Source of the DNA: Wolbachia endosymbiont of Ctenocephalides felis wCfeF
GTDB lineage: Bacteria > Pseudomonadota > Alphaproteobacteria > Rickettsiales > Anaplasmataceae
Assembly (NCBI GenBank): GCA_028571325.1
Contig: CP116767.1
Coordinates: 25,150-89,149, forward strand
DNA length: 64,000 nt
Reading direction: 5' to 3'
This document shows, piece after piece, positions 45,970-54,992 of the stretch. Numbering within the stretch: the stretch's first letter is position 1; each line of letters opens with the position of its first letter. The position numbers were made by a program, and so were the translations under genes. The notes under the pieces are model-generated. The model searched no databases, had not been told where the DNA came from, and saw only the letters and a list, made by a program, of their open reading frames with translations.

Positions 45970-47256
45970 CTAATTAATCGCTGTCATAGTATGATCAGTT
46001 TTTACTTGTACTTCAATAACAGTAATAATATTTTTATCTTTTTTCAAAATCTTGAAATGAAAACCATATATGAAAAATTCTTCGCCTTCGTCAGGAATGC
46101 GCTCTATCTCATTCACAATCATACCTGCTAGAGTTGTAGCTTCTTCATCAGGAAGATTCCAGTGTAATTGTCTGTTAATGTCCCTAATAGTTGATTTTCC
46201 TTCGATATGATATACATTGTCAGATATTTTCTTTATGAAATTCTCCGTGATTAAATCGTGCTCATCGGAAATTTCTCCAACTATTTCTTCCAATATATCT
46301 TCAAGAGTTACAATTCCCTGCAGTGCTCCATATTCATCAACAACAAACGCAAGATGTTTTCTGTTTTGACGGAAATTGTGTAGTTGCACGCTAAGTGGTG
46401 TACTCTCTGGCAAGAAACAAGGTTTTGACATAACTTTGGCAATGTCAACCTCCTCTATTTTATTATCCTTTTCACGCAAAGCGTTTATTAGATTCTTTAC
46501 GTGAACTACTCCGACAATGTTATCTGGTTCTTTTTGCCATAAGGGTACTCTACTGTGACTGCTGGTTAAAATTTCTCTTATCAATTCTTCTTTATTTCGA
46601 TCTATATCAAGAGAGAATAGGTTTCTCCTGTGAGTCATAATTTCCGATATCTCTGTCTCAGCTAAATCAAGTATGCTACTTAGCATATCTAAATCTTGTT
46701 GTAACATGGTTCCTTCACTGCGATGCAGAGTAATCATATTACGCATCGCATCTGCTGCAGATATTACCTCCCTGTTCTTATGAAGCCCACATAACTTTAG
46801 AATAAGATTGACAATAAACTGAATGCCTAATGTCAATGGAGAAAAAATCCTGACAAAAAACAGTACAAAATAAGTGGAAAATAATGTAAATTTCTCGGGA
46901 TTTTGCATGGCGTAAGTTTTTGGTAACACCTCGCAAAACAGCAAAATACAAAATGTCATTATAATCGTTGATAGAAATACGCCTTCACTTCCAAAGAAAT
47001 TTATCAATATCGCTGTAAATAAAGCGGAACAAGTAATGTTAATAATCGTATTGCCGAGCAGCATCGTTCCTATTGTTAATTCTTTTTTACTTAACAGGCG
47101 ATCTATTATCTTGGCCCTTTTGTTACCCTCTAGCTTTAGCTTATTAACGCGAGATCGGCTGATCGAGGTTAGACCTATTTCTGCCCCTGAAAATAAAAAC
47201 GATAAAATCAATAAAACAAAAATTACCGATAATATTGAAACCAATAACCAATCCAT
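45970..47256 (-). CDS. CNNM/CorB-like transporter with CBS and CorC domains
   Basis: 428 residues. DUF21 membrane domain (about 1-150) with helices near 5-28, 60-85, 92-115 and 125-150. A CBS pair (about 205-325) contains VDIDRNKEELIREI and YGALQGIVTLEDILEEIVGEI. The C-terminal CorC_HlyC domain runs about 345-420. Family members move or sense Mg2+ and are sometimes annotated as haemolysins; a toxin role is not supported. ATG at 47256. Confidence 0.92.
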   Translation of the reverse strand: MDWLLVSILSVIFVLLILSFLFSGAEIGLTSISRSRVNKLKLEGNKRAKIIDRLLSKKELTIGTMLLGNTIINITCSALFTAILINFFGSEGVFLSTIIMTFCILLFCEVLPKTYAMQNPEKFTLFSTYFVLFFVRIFSPLTLGIQFIVNLILKLCGLHKNREVISAADAMRNMITLHRSEGTMLQQDLDMLSSILDLAETEISEIMTHRRNLFSLDIDRNKEELIREILTSSHSRVPLWQKEPDNIVGVVHVKNLINALREKDNKIEEVDIAKVMSKPCFLPESTPLSVQLHNFRQNRKHLAFVVDEYGALQGIVTLEDILEEIVGEISDEHDLITENFIKKISDNVYHIEGKSTIRDINRQLHWNLPDEEATTLAGMIVNEIERIPDEGEEFFIYGFHFKILKKDKNIITVIEVQVKTDHTMTAIN

Positions 47257-47363
47257 TAAAGTATGATGTTATTGTGACAAAAAACAGAGTGAATCTTACA
47301 TGTTATAAAAAGCATTCGCAAGTTTGAAATTTTGTATAGCTGGACTTTATATTTCTAAAATAT

Positions 47364-48542
47364 TTATATATCTTTAATCTTAAAAAACAAATTATAGAGT
47401 GTATTACACGCTGCATCCACATGTTTATCCTGCACAATAAGTGGAGGTGTTATTCTCACTACTCTATTATCTAAAACTTTAGTCATTATTAAACCTTTGT
47501 CAAGGGATTGGCTAACAATTTTGTCAGCCAAAGGAGCCTTAAGCTCTATTCCTATTAACAAACCCTCCCCACGAATTTCTGAGATTATCCTTGGAAATTC
47601 TTCAGCTAACAGTAGTAATTTTTCTTTTAGATATTTACTAACCCTTCTAACGTGGTCAAAAAAGCCTTCTTTCAGCACTATATCGAGCACTGCGTTACCA
47701 ACAGTCATGGCAAGCGGATTACCGCCATAGGTTGATCCGTGAGTTCCTGGAGTAATCGCTTCTGCTACATAATTTCTTACTAAACATGCAGCTAAGGGAA
47801 ACCCGTTACCCATAGCCTTCGCGCAAGTTAAAATGTCAGGTTCGATTCCTATATTTTGATAATGAAATAAAGAACCAATACGCCCATACCCACATTGCAC
47901 TTCATCAAAGCATAGGATCATTTTCTGAGATTTTGTTATTTCTCTTACTTTTTGAAGGTATTCTACATCCAGTGTATATACTCCACCCTCGCTTTGTATG
48001 GGCTCTAAAAACACAGCGGCTGTTTCATCGCTGATTTTCTCCTCTAGCGCTTTAATGTTATTTCTTGGCACTTTATCAAAACCAGAAAGGAGTGGAGCAA
48101 AACCTTCGCGTGATTTTTCGTTTCCTCCAGCGGAAATTGCAGCAATACTGCGGCCATGAAACCCCCCTTCGATTGTAATAATGCGGTTGCGCTTTTCTTG
48201 CCCTTTTGAATAAAAATAACGGCGAATAAATTTAATTGCAGCCTCTGTTGCTTCAAGTCCGCTTGAACAGAAAAAAACTTTATCCGCGAAAGTAAGTGTT
48301 GTTAAACGCTCAGCAAGCCTTTCTTGCTCGGGAATAGTAAAAATATTAGAGCAGTGCCATAATAGATCCGATTGCTTTTTCAGCTTATCTGCAATATATG
48401 GGTGACAATGTCCTAAAGAGGTTGTAGAAATACCCGCAGCAAAGTCTAGATATTTTTTGCCATCTTTATCAAAAAGGTATACTCCTTCTCCCCTAACTAT
48501 AAGAGTTTCAAACCTATTGTACGCATTGACAATGTGATTCAT
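47364..48542 (-). CDS. argD: Class III aminotransferase, acetylornithine/succinyldiaminopimelate type
   Basis: 392 residues. GLEATEAAIKFIRRY near the start, ILCFDEVQCGYGRIG with the cofactor Asp (about 205) and the PLP Lys in CAKAMGNGFPLAA (about 235). ArgD enzymes act on N-acetylornithine in arginine synthesis and often also on N-succinyl-diaminopimelate. As arginine synthesis is generally missing in this group while dapA is present here, the diaminopimelate role is more likely. Nothing else in the 107-bp gap downstream. Confidence 0.92.
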   Translation of the reverse strand: MNHIVNAYNRFETLIVRGEGVYLFDKDGKKYLDFAAGISTTSLGHCHPYIADKLKKQSDLLWHCSNIFTIPEQERLAERLTTLTFADKVFFCSSGLEATEAAIKFIRRYFYSKGQEKRNRIITIEGGFHGRSIAAISAGGNEKSREGFAPLLSGFDKVPRNNIKALEEKISDETAAVFLEPIQSEGGVYTLDVEYLQKVREITKSQKMILCFDEVQCGYGRIGSLFHYQNIGIEPDILTCAKAMGNGFPLAACLVRNYVAEAITPGTHGSTYGGNPLAMTVGNAVLDIVLKEGFFDHVRRVSKYLKEKLLLLAEEFPRIISEIRGEGLLIGIELKAPLADKIVSQSLDKGLIMTKVLDNRVVRITPPLIVQDKHVDAACNTLYNLFFKIKDI

Positions 48543-48639
48543 TTAAGTGCTGTAATACTATCCACATTATACTTAAAATACTCCCTCAGCACAAAACTTT
48601 TCCTTTGCTAAGTTGTCGTTAGACTTTTTGCATAACCAC

Positions 48640-49265
48640 ATCAAACCAGCTTTTAGCAGCGCGCTGGATTCAATAGAAACAAAAAACTACTTGACAACCT
48701 TCGCCAGTCCCCTTACAATAGAATTGTGGGTGTTTTAGGCCTAAAATTTATCTTTAATCTTGTATTAAGTGACAAAAGCACAGTATAAAACAAGGCGTGT
48801 TATGTTTTATTTTTGCAGCATGGACACTGCATGTCTTTATAATTTTTTGTCTACATTAGCTGAGCCTCGCTTACTAAGCGGTGTAAGAGAGAACCGGACG
48901 CCAAGTTTTTGAGAGAACAGTAAACAACTCACATTGCAGGGTTTCTTTTGTCTTTTTTTTAAATTAGTTAAAAATTTAACCAATCTCATTTTTTTCACAA
49001 AAAATTGCTTGACAAGTTTTTACATTTCCCTTATCATAAAATTATGGGTATTTACAATCCCAAGGTCAGCTACTTGTTAAGCGTATAGAGCATTAACGCC
49101 AAGTTATTAAAATAGATATTGACCAGGGTTTCTTTTGCCCTTTCTTCTCGTTTGGTAAATTTCTTAAATATTTATTACTAAAGTAGTATCCTGGATCCCA
49201 GTGTCTGGGCACTGGGATGACATCCTCCTGGTAGGCTCAAATTGCAACGTTCATACAGTTGTGCG
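48640..49265 (+). repeat. Dispersed promoter-bearing repeat, copy A3
   Basis: Related to A1/A2 over about 600 bp, more diverged after 49010. Promoters at 48691-48719 (TTGACA/TACAAT) and 49009-49037 (TTGACA/TATCAT), both with 17-bp spacers, read rightward. It ends with a GGATCCCAGTG...CACTGGGATGAC hairpin near 49196-49222 and a TTGAGCC-reverse fragment. The upstream AAACCAGC is shared with B3/B4. Points at the 3' end of the lipase gene. Confidence 0.85.
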
Positions 49266-49366
49266 CGTGACGCTGAGATCTATAGCCCTTCTGTTCGATA
49301 ACTATATGTTGTTGATATCCAGTTACTCATCCTTTGTCTTGTTTGGATTATTATAAGAAGGGCTAT

Positions 49367-49395
49367 GGGTTAATGGAGCATCGCTCCATTAACCC
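49367..49395. terminator. Strong hairpin after the lipase gene
   Basis: GGGTTAATGGAGC and GCTCCATTAACCC form a 13-bp perfect stem with a 3-base loop, 6 bp beyond the minus-strand stop at 49401. A second, longer-range pairing AGCCCTTCT (49284-49292) / AGAAGGGCT (49356-49364) lies beside it. Confidence 0.7.
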
Positions 49396-49400
49396 TACTG

Positions 49401-50624
49401 CTACGCTCCAATTACAGCAGAGGAATATGATTCAACTTTTACTTGCTCAAGAGAAGGGTTTTCATGTTTACCTTCTGCTTGCTTAGTCTTAGAAGGATTT
49501 TCATACTTACTCTTCACTTCTTCAAAAAAGTTTGATTGACCGAAAGCATACCCTAATAAATTAGCAGCGTAATATTGAGCATTACCTAAAACCGCAGAGT
49601 TAATTCGTCCTAGCATTTTTGAAGGATAGTAAAAGAGGGACACGTCATTGTTTGATCGGAACTTCCTTTCATCTGTTCTATAAATAGCTTCGTGATAACC
49701 ATCTATTTTATGAACAGCATATCCTTCCGGCGCTGATACTCTCAATTGTGCACCCACATGCGCATAACCACACGAACCAGGTGATAATGCTGGCACTGGA
49801 TCTTGCCTATGCTGGGTTACTCTTATAGTTGTTTCCTGAAGAGCATCATTGTAAATTTCACTAGCAGTAAGATCAAAAACTCTCGGATCACCAAAAGTTG
49901 CAACATGAATATCTTTGGCTTCCTCTGTTTTGTTGAGACATAAAGCAGCTATTTTAGCAACAGCTCCTCCCATACTATGACCTGTGAGATTAATTTTAAA
50001 ATCTTTAATTTCTGATCCTTGCTCTTCAGCATGAGATTTTAAAATACCATAAAGATTAGACCACAAATCTGTAAACGCGTTGTAAAAGCCACGGTGGATT
50101 CTTCCACCTTCAGGTAAAAGTTCTGAGGTAGTAAAAAATATGTTTACATCAGTTATTATGTCATCAAAGTTTCTAGTACCACGATAGGCTATAGTTATTT
50201 CCTTATCTTTTGCAAAAACGAAACCGGCACACTTTCTACTACTATAATAAAATGGAATAATACTATAACCTTCTTCAATAAACTCAGCTTTAGTTTTATA
50301 CCCTCCTTTAGATAATATCGGGTCGTTATTACCATAGGTCATCTTAGAGAAAGTGCACATCTCCAATAATTTCTCTTTATTAAACCCTGCAATTTCTACA
50401 ATACCCTCATCTATCTGATAAGAGGAAGGCAAAGAATTTGCTTTTTCACCCAGGTCACAATATACTTCGTTTGGGTCACGAGGATTTATAAATTCATAAT
50501 CTTCAAGGATCTCAAATTCATCGTTATATTCTTCTACCCCATTATCATCGCCTGGTATTGAACTTACGCCGCCTGTACTGGTGTTTGTGATACCAAGCCA
50601 ATTGCGTAGAAAACTAAAATCCAT
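49401..50624 (-). CDS. Class 3 lipase-like alpha/beta hydrolase
   Basis: 407 residues, no signal peptide. Residues about 85-300 form a lipase_3 domain: ITIAYRGTRNFDDIITDV, nucleophile Ser in LTGHSMGGAVAK (about 213), HVATFGDPRVFD with a likely catalytic Asp (about 245), and a His near YHEA (about 300). The acidic N-terminus and hydrophilic tail flank it. Intracellular bacteria use such lipases on host membranes, but export is not shown here. ATG 50624. Confidence 0.85.
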   Translation of the reverse strand: MDFSFLRNWLGITNTSTGGVSSIPGDDNGVEEYNDEFEILEDYEFINPRDPNEVYCDLGEKANSLPSSYQIDEGIVEIAGFNKEKLLEMCTFSKMTYGNNDPILSKGGYKTKAEFIEEGYSIIPFYYSSRKCAGFVFAKDKEITIAYRGTRNFDDIITDVNIFFTTSELLPEGGRIHRGFYNAFTDLWSNLYGILKSHAEEQGSEIKDFKINLTGHSMGGAVAKIAALCLNKTEEAKDIHVATFGDPRVFDLTASEIYNDALQETTIRVTQHRQDPVPALSPGSCGYAHVGAQLRVSAPEGYAVHKIDGYHEAIYRTDERKFRSNNDVSLFYYPSKMLGRINSAVLGNAQYYAANLLGYAFGQSNFFEEVKSKYENPSKTKQAEGKHENPSLEQVKVESYSSAVIGA

Positions 50625-50996
50625 ATAAAATACCTCAATATTTATCTAAATAATTTTATTAACTATACTATAAATCTATACTGTTGTCAATAGTTGTTTT
50701 TTTAATATTTTAATAAATGTTAAAATATTTTATGGGAACCTTTTATTCTTAACTATATTTTATCATGGAAAATTTTTACTTCCGCGGAGTGAGCAGTAGA
50801 GTTATAATGCAGGTAACAGGCAAACCTCTGTGCTAAGTTTTAGTTAATATGCGCGCTAGGGATATTAAAAAAATTGTTCTTAAGATGTTGCATTTTACTT
50901 TTGTTTCAGCTATAAGGTTGCTTTAAGTTGAACTTTCAACATTTTTGTACTATTTACGTTTAAGATAATGATTTTGAAATTTTTTGGGGGCACTTC

Positions 50997-52934
50997 ATGA
51001 AACAATCTACCTACACTAGAACTGCTCTAGCTTCTTTATTGACTTTATGTTCTTTCGGCGGTTTTGCTGCTGACTTTTCTGATGAAAGTATAAAAAAGCA
51101 AGAGAGCGCAGTAACTTCTGGAAAAATGGAAGTTATGAAAACATCAAATAAAAAACTAAAAGAGAAAATGGACAGGATATGTAATGCTGATCCAAAAAAG
51201 AAAGCTGAAGAGCTTAAGAAAAAAGAGGAACTGAAGCTAACAGCGGAGAAAAAGAGAAAAGAGGAGGCAAAGCTAGCTAGCAAGGAACAAGCAAAACTGG
51301 CAAAGGATTCAAAAGCAAAAACTCTCAATGTTAAGAACTCTAATATAGAAAGTTCAAAAACTAAGAGTTCTAAAACTCAGAAAGCTAAAATTGAGGCTAA
51401 AGCTGTTAATAAAAACATAGAGGAAAAAGGCAAAGCCAGTCCTGTTGTCTCAGTTGATGGCGTTGATATTATTGACACCAACCAAGGAGCAAGTGGTTTG
51501 AGGATCACTTTCGGTGGCGTTGTTGATGCTCAAGGTTATGGTAAAGCAGGGCCAGGCGGCGAAGATTATAAACCTTATAACGTTATGCCTGGCAGGTCTG
51601 AAAGTTATTACAGTAATATTGAGAATCAGAGAAGAGGAGCGAATCCATTATTTCCTGGAGGAATAGGGAACATCGGTGGTTATAGCGAAGACATGGGTAT
51701 GATTTCAGATGCAATATTATACTTAAGAGCTGAAAACAAAAATGAAGATTTAGGTCTTCTTTATGGTGCTGATGTGCAATTCCACGTTCCAGTTACTGAG
51801 GGCAAAGGAGCTTCACAAGGTGTAAATGCGGCAAGAGGAAGAAGTGCACATGTGTTTTTGAATTCAAAATATGGTGACTTGAAACTTGGTTATCAGTTTG
51901 GTCCTGAGGCTCTGATGAGGCTTGATGCAACAAGAATTGCAACTGTTGACGGAGCTGCAGATAGTGACTGGTTCAGAAAAGTGAACTTAGAAGGAAGTGC
52001 TGCAAGCTTTCCATTTTATGTAACACCACGTCTTTACACTGAAAGCTTCTCAAGTGAAAGTGAAAAGCTCTCTTTCCGCATGGCTGGAAAATACAACAAA
52101 GATGTTCTGACTACACTACCGTTTAGAGTTGCTTACTACTCGCCAAATTATATGGGTGCAAGATTTGGTATGAGCTACTCACCTCGCTATGATAGTAGTT
52201 TGTTTGTTGTAAAAGAAAATAATGGCATGAGACACGTTGGTCCAGACTATGAACACATAGTAAGCGCTGGTGCATCATATGAATATGACTTTAGTAAAGA
52301 CAACATAAAAGTCAAAACTTCTGTGGTTGGTGAGCATGGTAAAGCAAAAGAACCAAATGAAGATAAACATCTTTATAAGGAATTTGTGGAATACAATGAC
52401 CTGATGGGTGTTAACTTGGGCGTAAGCGCTGACTATAAGATCAACGAAGATCAAGGCGTGAAGCTTGCTGCCTCTTTTGCATATTTGGGTAAGTCTGGTC
52501 AACCGAAAGATATTAAGCAGTTAGACGGTAATAAGTACGAACAAATTAAGCCAAAAGATGCTGCTGATCAAGATAATCCAGATTATGCAAGAATTACAGG
52601 CTTAAAAGCTCAGTTTGATGGAGATGATAAAAACACCATGTATTGGACTGCAGGTGCTGGCTATCAATATGAGAGCTTCTACACGAGCTTAACATACTTT
52701 GGTAGTAAAATGAGTGATGGGGATAAGCTTCATGACGTTGCACTTGGTGTTCAGTATGATCTCTCTCCTGCTTGCAGTAAGAGCAAATTTGTTCCTTATG
52801 CAGCCCTTCATTACTTTATGACTGACGAGAAGCAAGCTGATAGTTATAAAATTACGAAAGCAGGTAGTGGTACAGATGTAGCACCTTCTAACAAAGGGGT
52901 TCTCTTCCTCACTGGCGTGAAGTTTTCTTTCTAG
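50997..52934 (+). CDS. Outer-membrane porin-like protein with Lys-rich N-terminal region
   Basis: 645 residues. Signal peptide about 1-24 (LASLLTLCSFGGFA). Residues about 30-135 are an unusual Lys/Glu/Ala/Ser-rich, predicted helical stretch. The remainder (about 145-645) is beta-barrel-like, starting GLRITFGGVVDAQGYGKAG and ending in an aromatic (TGVKFSF), the BAM recognition end. It resembles the second porin at 62269 in start and end. The Lys-rich region may reach peptidoglycan or be periplasmic. GGGGG about 6 bases before ATG is the ribosome site. The 372-bp upstream gap shows no other gene. Confidence 0.88.
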   Translation: MKQSTYTRTALASLLTLCSFGGFAADFSDESIKKQESAVTSGKMEVMKTSNKKLKEKMDRICNADPKKKAEELKKKEELKLTAEKKRKEEAKLASKEQAKLAKDSKAKTLNVKNSNIESSKTKSSKTQKAKIEAKAVNKNIEEKGKASPVVSVDGVDIIDTNQGASGLRITFGGVVDAQGYGKAGPGGEDYKPYNVMPGRSESYYSNIENQRRGANPLFPGGIGNIGGYSEDMGMISDAILYLRAENKNEDLGLLYGADVQFHVPVTEGKGASQGVNAARGRSAHVFLNSKYGDLKLGYQFGPEALMRLDATRIATVDGAADSDWFRKVNLEGSAASFPFYVTPRLYTESFSSESEKLSFRMAGKYNKDVLTTLPFRVAYYSPNYMGARFGMSYSPRYDSSLFVVKENNGMRHVGPDYEHIVSAGASYEYDFSKDNIKVKTSVVGEHGKAKEPNEDKHLYKEFVEYNDLMGVNLGVSADYKINEDQGVKLAASFAYLGKSGQPKDIKQLDGNKYEQIKPKDAADQDNPDYARITGLKAQFDGDDKNTMYWTAGAGYQYESFYTSLTYFGSKMSDGDKLHDVALGVQYDLSPACSKSKFVPYAALHYFMTDEKQADSYKITKAGSGTDVAPSNKGVLFLTGVKFSF

Positions 52935-52943
52935 TTGGCTAAT

Positions 52944-52971
52944 AATACACACCACAGATGTGGTGTGTATT
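52944..52971. terminator. Hairpin after the porin gene
   Basis: AATACACACCACA and TGTGGTGTGTATT make a perfect stem of about 12 bp with a short loop, starting 10 bp after the stop at 52934. T-rich follow-on is weak. Confidence 0.65.
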
Positions 52972-53058
52972 CACCTCCAGGTAGCGCTTTCAAAATTATT
53001 TATATTGAAAAAATTTTCAATATATGGTATAATGAATTAAATTAGTGGTAGCGGTATC

Positions 53059-53283
53059 ATGGATGTAACAGTAAATCTTGATGGAGAATTTGAGAAAATA
53101 ACACAGTCTCGTTCCATATTACAGAATCGTTCTGTGCCGCAACAAATCGCACACTGGGCTAAAGTTGGTCAAATCGTTGAAGACAATCCTGAGTTGAGCT
53201 ATAGCACCATTAAAGAAATCCTTTCAGGCATTGAGGATGCTAAGTCAGGTGATGTTGAGGAATATAAGCCTACAAAACTTTGA
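53059..53283 (+). CDS. ParD-like antitoxin-family protein
   Basis: 74 residues: a short beta start VTVNLDGEF and a helical part with NRSVPQQIAHWAKVGQIVEDNPELSYSTI, the conserved core of the ParD_like family (RSxxxQIxHWAxIGxxxExNPxL). Such proteins are DNA-binding, usually antitoxins. No ParE/RelE toxin frame flanks it: upstream is the porin, downstream 129 bp of empty sequence then a phage-type gene. It may be an orphan regulator. Confidence 0.75.
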   Translation: MDVTVNLDGEFEKITQSRSILQNRSVPQQIAHWAKVGQIVEDNPELSYSTIKEILSGIEDAKSGDVEEYKPTKL

Positions 53284-53412
53284 AGATTCTTCTCACCAAT
53301 ACTTTTAAGCGGTCAATGAGGAAACTGCATAATAATCAACTATCCAAACTTTAGTAGGCGAGGCAATTACTGCAGTCATTTTTTTCTTACCATTGTATTT
53401 TAGGAGGTTTTT

Positions 53413-54246
53413 ATGCAAACCACGTTAAAAAACCATTTAGCTGGAGAGTTACTTACCATTGCTACATGCTGGAAATTAACGCTCACAGACGGAAAAGTAA
53501 TGGGATTCACTGATTACGATGAAGATTTGAGTATTGATAATATACTCTACAAATCTTCAAGTGGATTTACGGCTAGTAGCATAATATTAAACAGCGACTT
53601 AAAGACTGATAATCTAGAAATTGAGGGAATACTAAATAGCGATAACATTAGAGAAGAAGAGGTCTTGTCGGGAAAGTACGACTTTGCAAACATTGAAGTA
53701 TTTCTTGTGAATTACAAGGATTTGAGCCAGGGAATGATGAATTTGCACTTGGGAACTTTCGGTAAAATAACATTGAATAGTGGGAGGTTTATCGTTGAAA
53801 TTAGAGGACTTGCGACAAAGCTTGAGAGGAGCGTAGCAGAATTATATTCCCCTGTATGCAGAGCACAATTTTGCGATGGTAGGTGTAAAGCCGATGCTAA
53901 AAAGTTCAGTAGAATAAGCACAATTACTAAAGTAATAGACGCAAGAAGATTCGAAGACACTAATTTAACTGAGGGCGATGGATATTATAAGCACGGGGTA
54001 GTGAAATTCTTTAGCCCTGTAGCATTTGAAGGTATAGTGAAGGAACACAGAAATAAAGTAGTCACATTGTTTACTTCGCCTCCATATCAAATTTCTGCTG
54101 GGGATAAATATTCGATACTTGCAGGTTGCGATAAAGCATTTTCAACTTGTAAAAACAAATTCCACAATACTGTAAATTTTCGCGGAGAACCCTGTGTACC
54201 TGGCTTTGAACTTGCTCAGCAGCACAATTTTCAATATTATAAGTAG
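53413..54246 (+). CDS. GTA/phage tail protein (DUF2163, GTA gp13-like)
   Basis: 277 residues; AGGAGG precedes ATG 53413. N-terminal half has CWKLTLTDGKVMGFTDYDED, typical of DUF2163. The C-terminal part has Cys clusters CRAQFCDGRCKAD (about 156) and CDKAFSTCKNKFHN plus PCVPG, as in the tail-tip proteins of the Rhodobacter gene transfer agent (ORFg13). No other GTA or phage gene is adjacent, so it is an isolated survivor. The frame is intact. Confidence 0.85.
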   Translation: MQTTLKNHLAGELLTIATCWKLTLTDGKVMGFTDYDEDLSIDNILYKSSSGFTASSIILNSDLKTDNLEIEGILNSDNIREEEVLSGKYDFANIEVFLVNYKDLSQGMMNLHLGTFGKITLNSGRFIVEIRGLATKLERSVAELYSPVCRAQFCDGRCKADAKKFSRISTITKVIDARRFEDTNLTEGDGYYKHGVVKFFSPVAFEGIVKEHRNKVVTLFTSPPYQISAGDKYSILAGCDKAFSTCKNKFHNTVNFRGEPCVPGFELAQQHNFQYYK

Positions 54247-54249
54247 TGT

Positions 54250-54336
54250 GGAAAGGTGGCTGAGTGGTCTAAAGCACACGCTTGGAAAGCGTGCACATAT
54301 GAAAATATGTCGGGGGTTCGAATCCCCCCTTTTCCG
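54250..54336 (+). tRNA. tRNA-Ser (anticodon GGA)
   Basis: An 87-nt class II tRNA: acceptor GGAAAGG with CTTTTCC, anticodon stem ending ACGC/GCGT around TTGGAAA, a long variable arm (ACATATGAAAATATGTC) and T arm GGGGGTTCGAATCCCCC. It begins 3 bp after the tail gene stop. Confidence 0.96.
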
Positions 54337-54362
54337 TGTCGTATGCATGCGAGAACAAAAAC

Positions 54363-54992
54363 ATGAAAAACATAATGCTAATTGGTGGTGGAGTTGGAAA
54401 TGCAGTATTGTTTTCAATAGGAAAGGCCTGTCTTGAAAATAATAATAGAGTTTTATACTTTGCTGGCTATAGAAAATTAAATGATGTATTTAAACAAGCA
54501 TTGATAGAACGTGCATCAAGTGCGGTAGTTTGGGCATGCGAGGAAGGATTGATAAAAACAAGCAGAGATCAAGACAAATCTTTTCATGGGAATATAGTTG
54601 ATGCAATAATCTCTTATCAAAGGGGAATATTAGGCGATACCACGATTAATTTAGACGCTATAGACAAAATTATTACCATCGGTTCTGATAAAATGATGAA
54701 GGCCGTAAATGAAGCGAGAAAAACGATCTTAAGGCCATATTTGAAATCAGGCCACATGGCAATATCGTCAGTTAATTCGCCTATGCAGTGTATGATGAAA
54801 GAAATCTGCGCTCAGTGTGTGCAGCGGCATATAAATATGAGAACGGGAGAAGAGAGTTATGTGTATAGTTGCAGTAACCAAGACCAAAATATGGAGCTTA
54901 TTGATTTTGATTTTCTAAGTGAGCGCTTGAAACAAAATAGTTTACAAGAAAAACTCACTGCAAAATGGATAGATCATGCTCAGAGATATTAA
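54363..54992 (+). CDS. NAD-binding oxidoreductase C-terminal fragment (PyrK/GltD-associated type)
   Basis: 209 residues from ATG 54363; the frame is open back into the tRNA. Rossmann start MLIGGGVGNAVLFSIGKAC, then a region with SPMQCMMKEICAQCVQRH (about 137) and SCSNQDQNMELIDFDFLSERLKQNSLQEKL. This is the end of much larger alphaproteobacterial flavoprotein oxidoreductases that join a glutamate-synthase-small-subunit-like part to a PyrK-like part; the FAD part is absent here. Cys spacing suggests an Fe-S or zinc site. Overlaps the next gene by 17 bp. Family assignment is moderate. Confidence 0.6.
   Translation: MKNIMLIGGGVGNAVLFSIGKACLENNNRVLYFAGYRKLNDVFKQALIERASSAVVWACEEGLIKTSRDQDKSFHGNIVDAIISYQRGILGDTTINLDAIDKIITIGSDKMMKAVNEARKTILRPYLKSGHMAISSVNSPMQCMMKEICAQCVQRHINMRTGEESYVYSCSNQDQNMELIDFDFLSERLKQNSLQEKLTAKWIDHAQRY

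Noticed and set aside
45970..47363. Replication origin next to the CBS-domain gene
   Set aside because: Wolbachia oriC has been placed beside a COG1253 CBS gene and hemE. This gene has a DUF21 domain (CorB type), hemE is absent, and the 107-bp gap has no DnaA-box cluster.
52935..54246. Prophage WO region
   Set aside because: Only one tail-type gene is present. There are no head, baseplate, integrase or eukaryotic-association-module genes nearby, and it looks more like a GTA relic.
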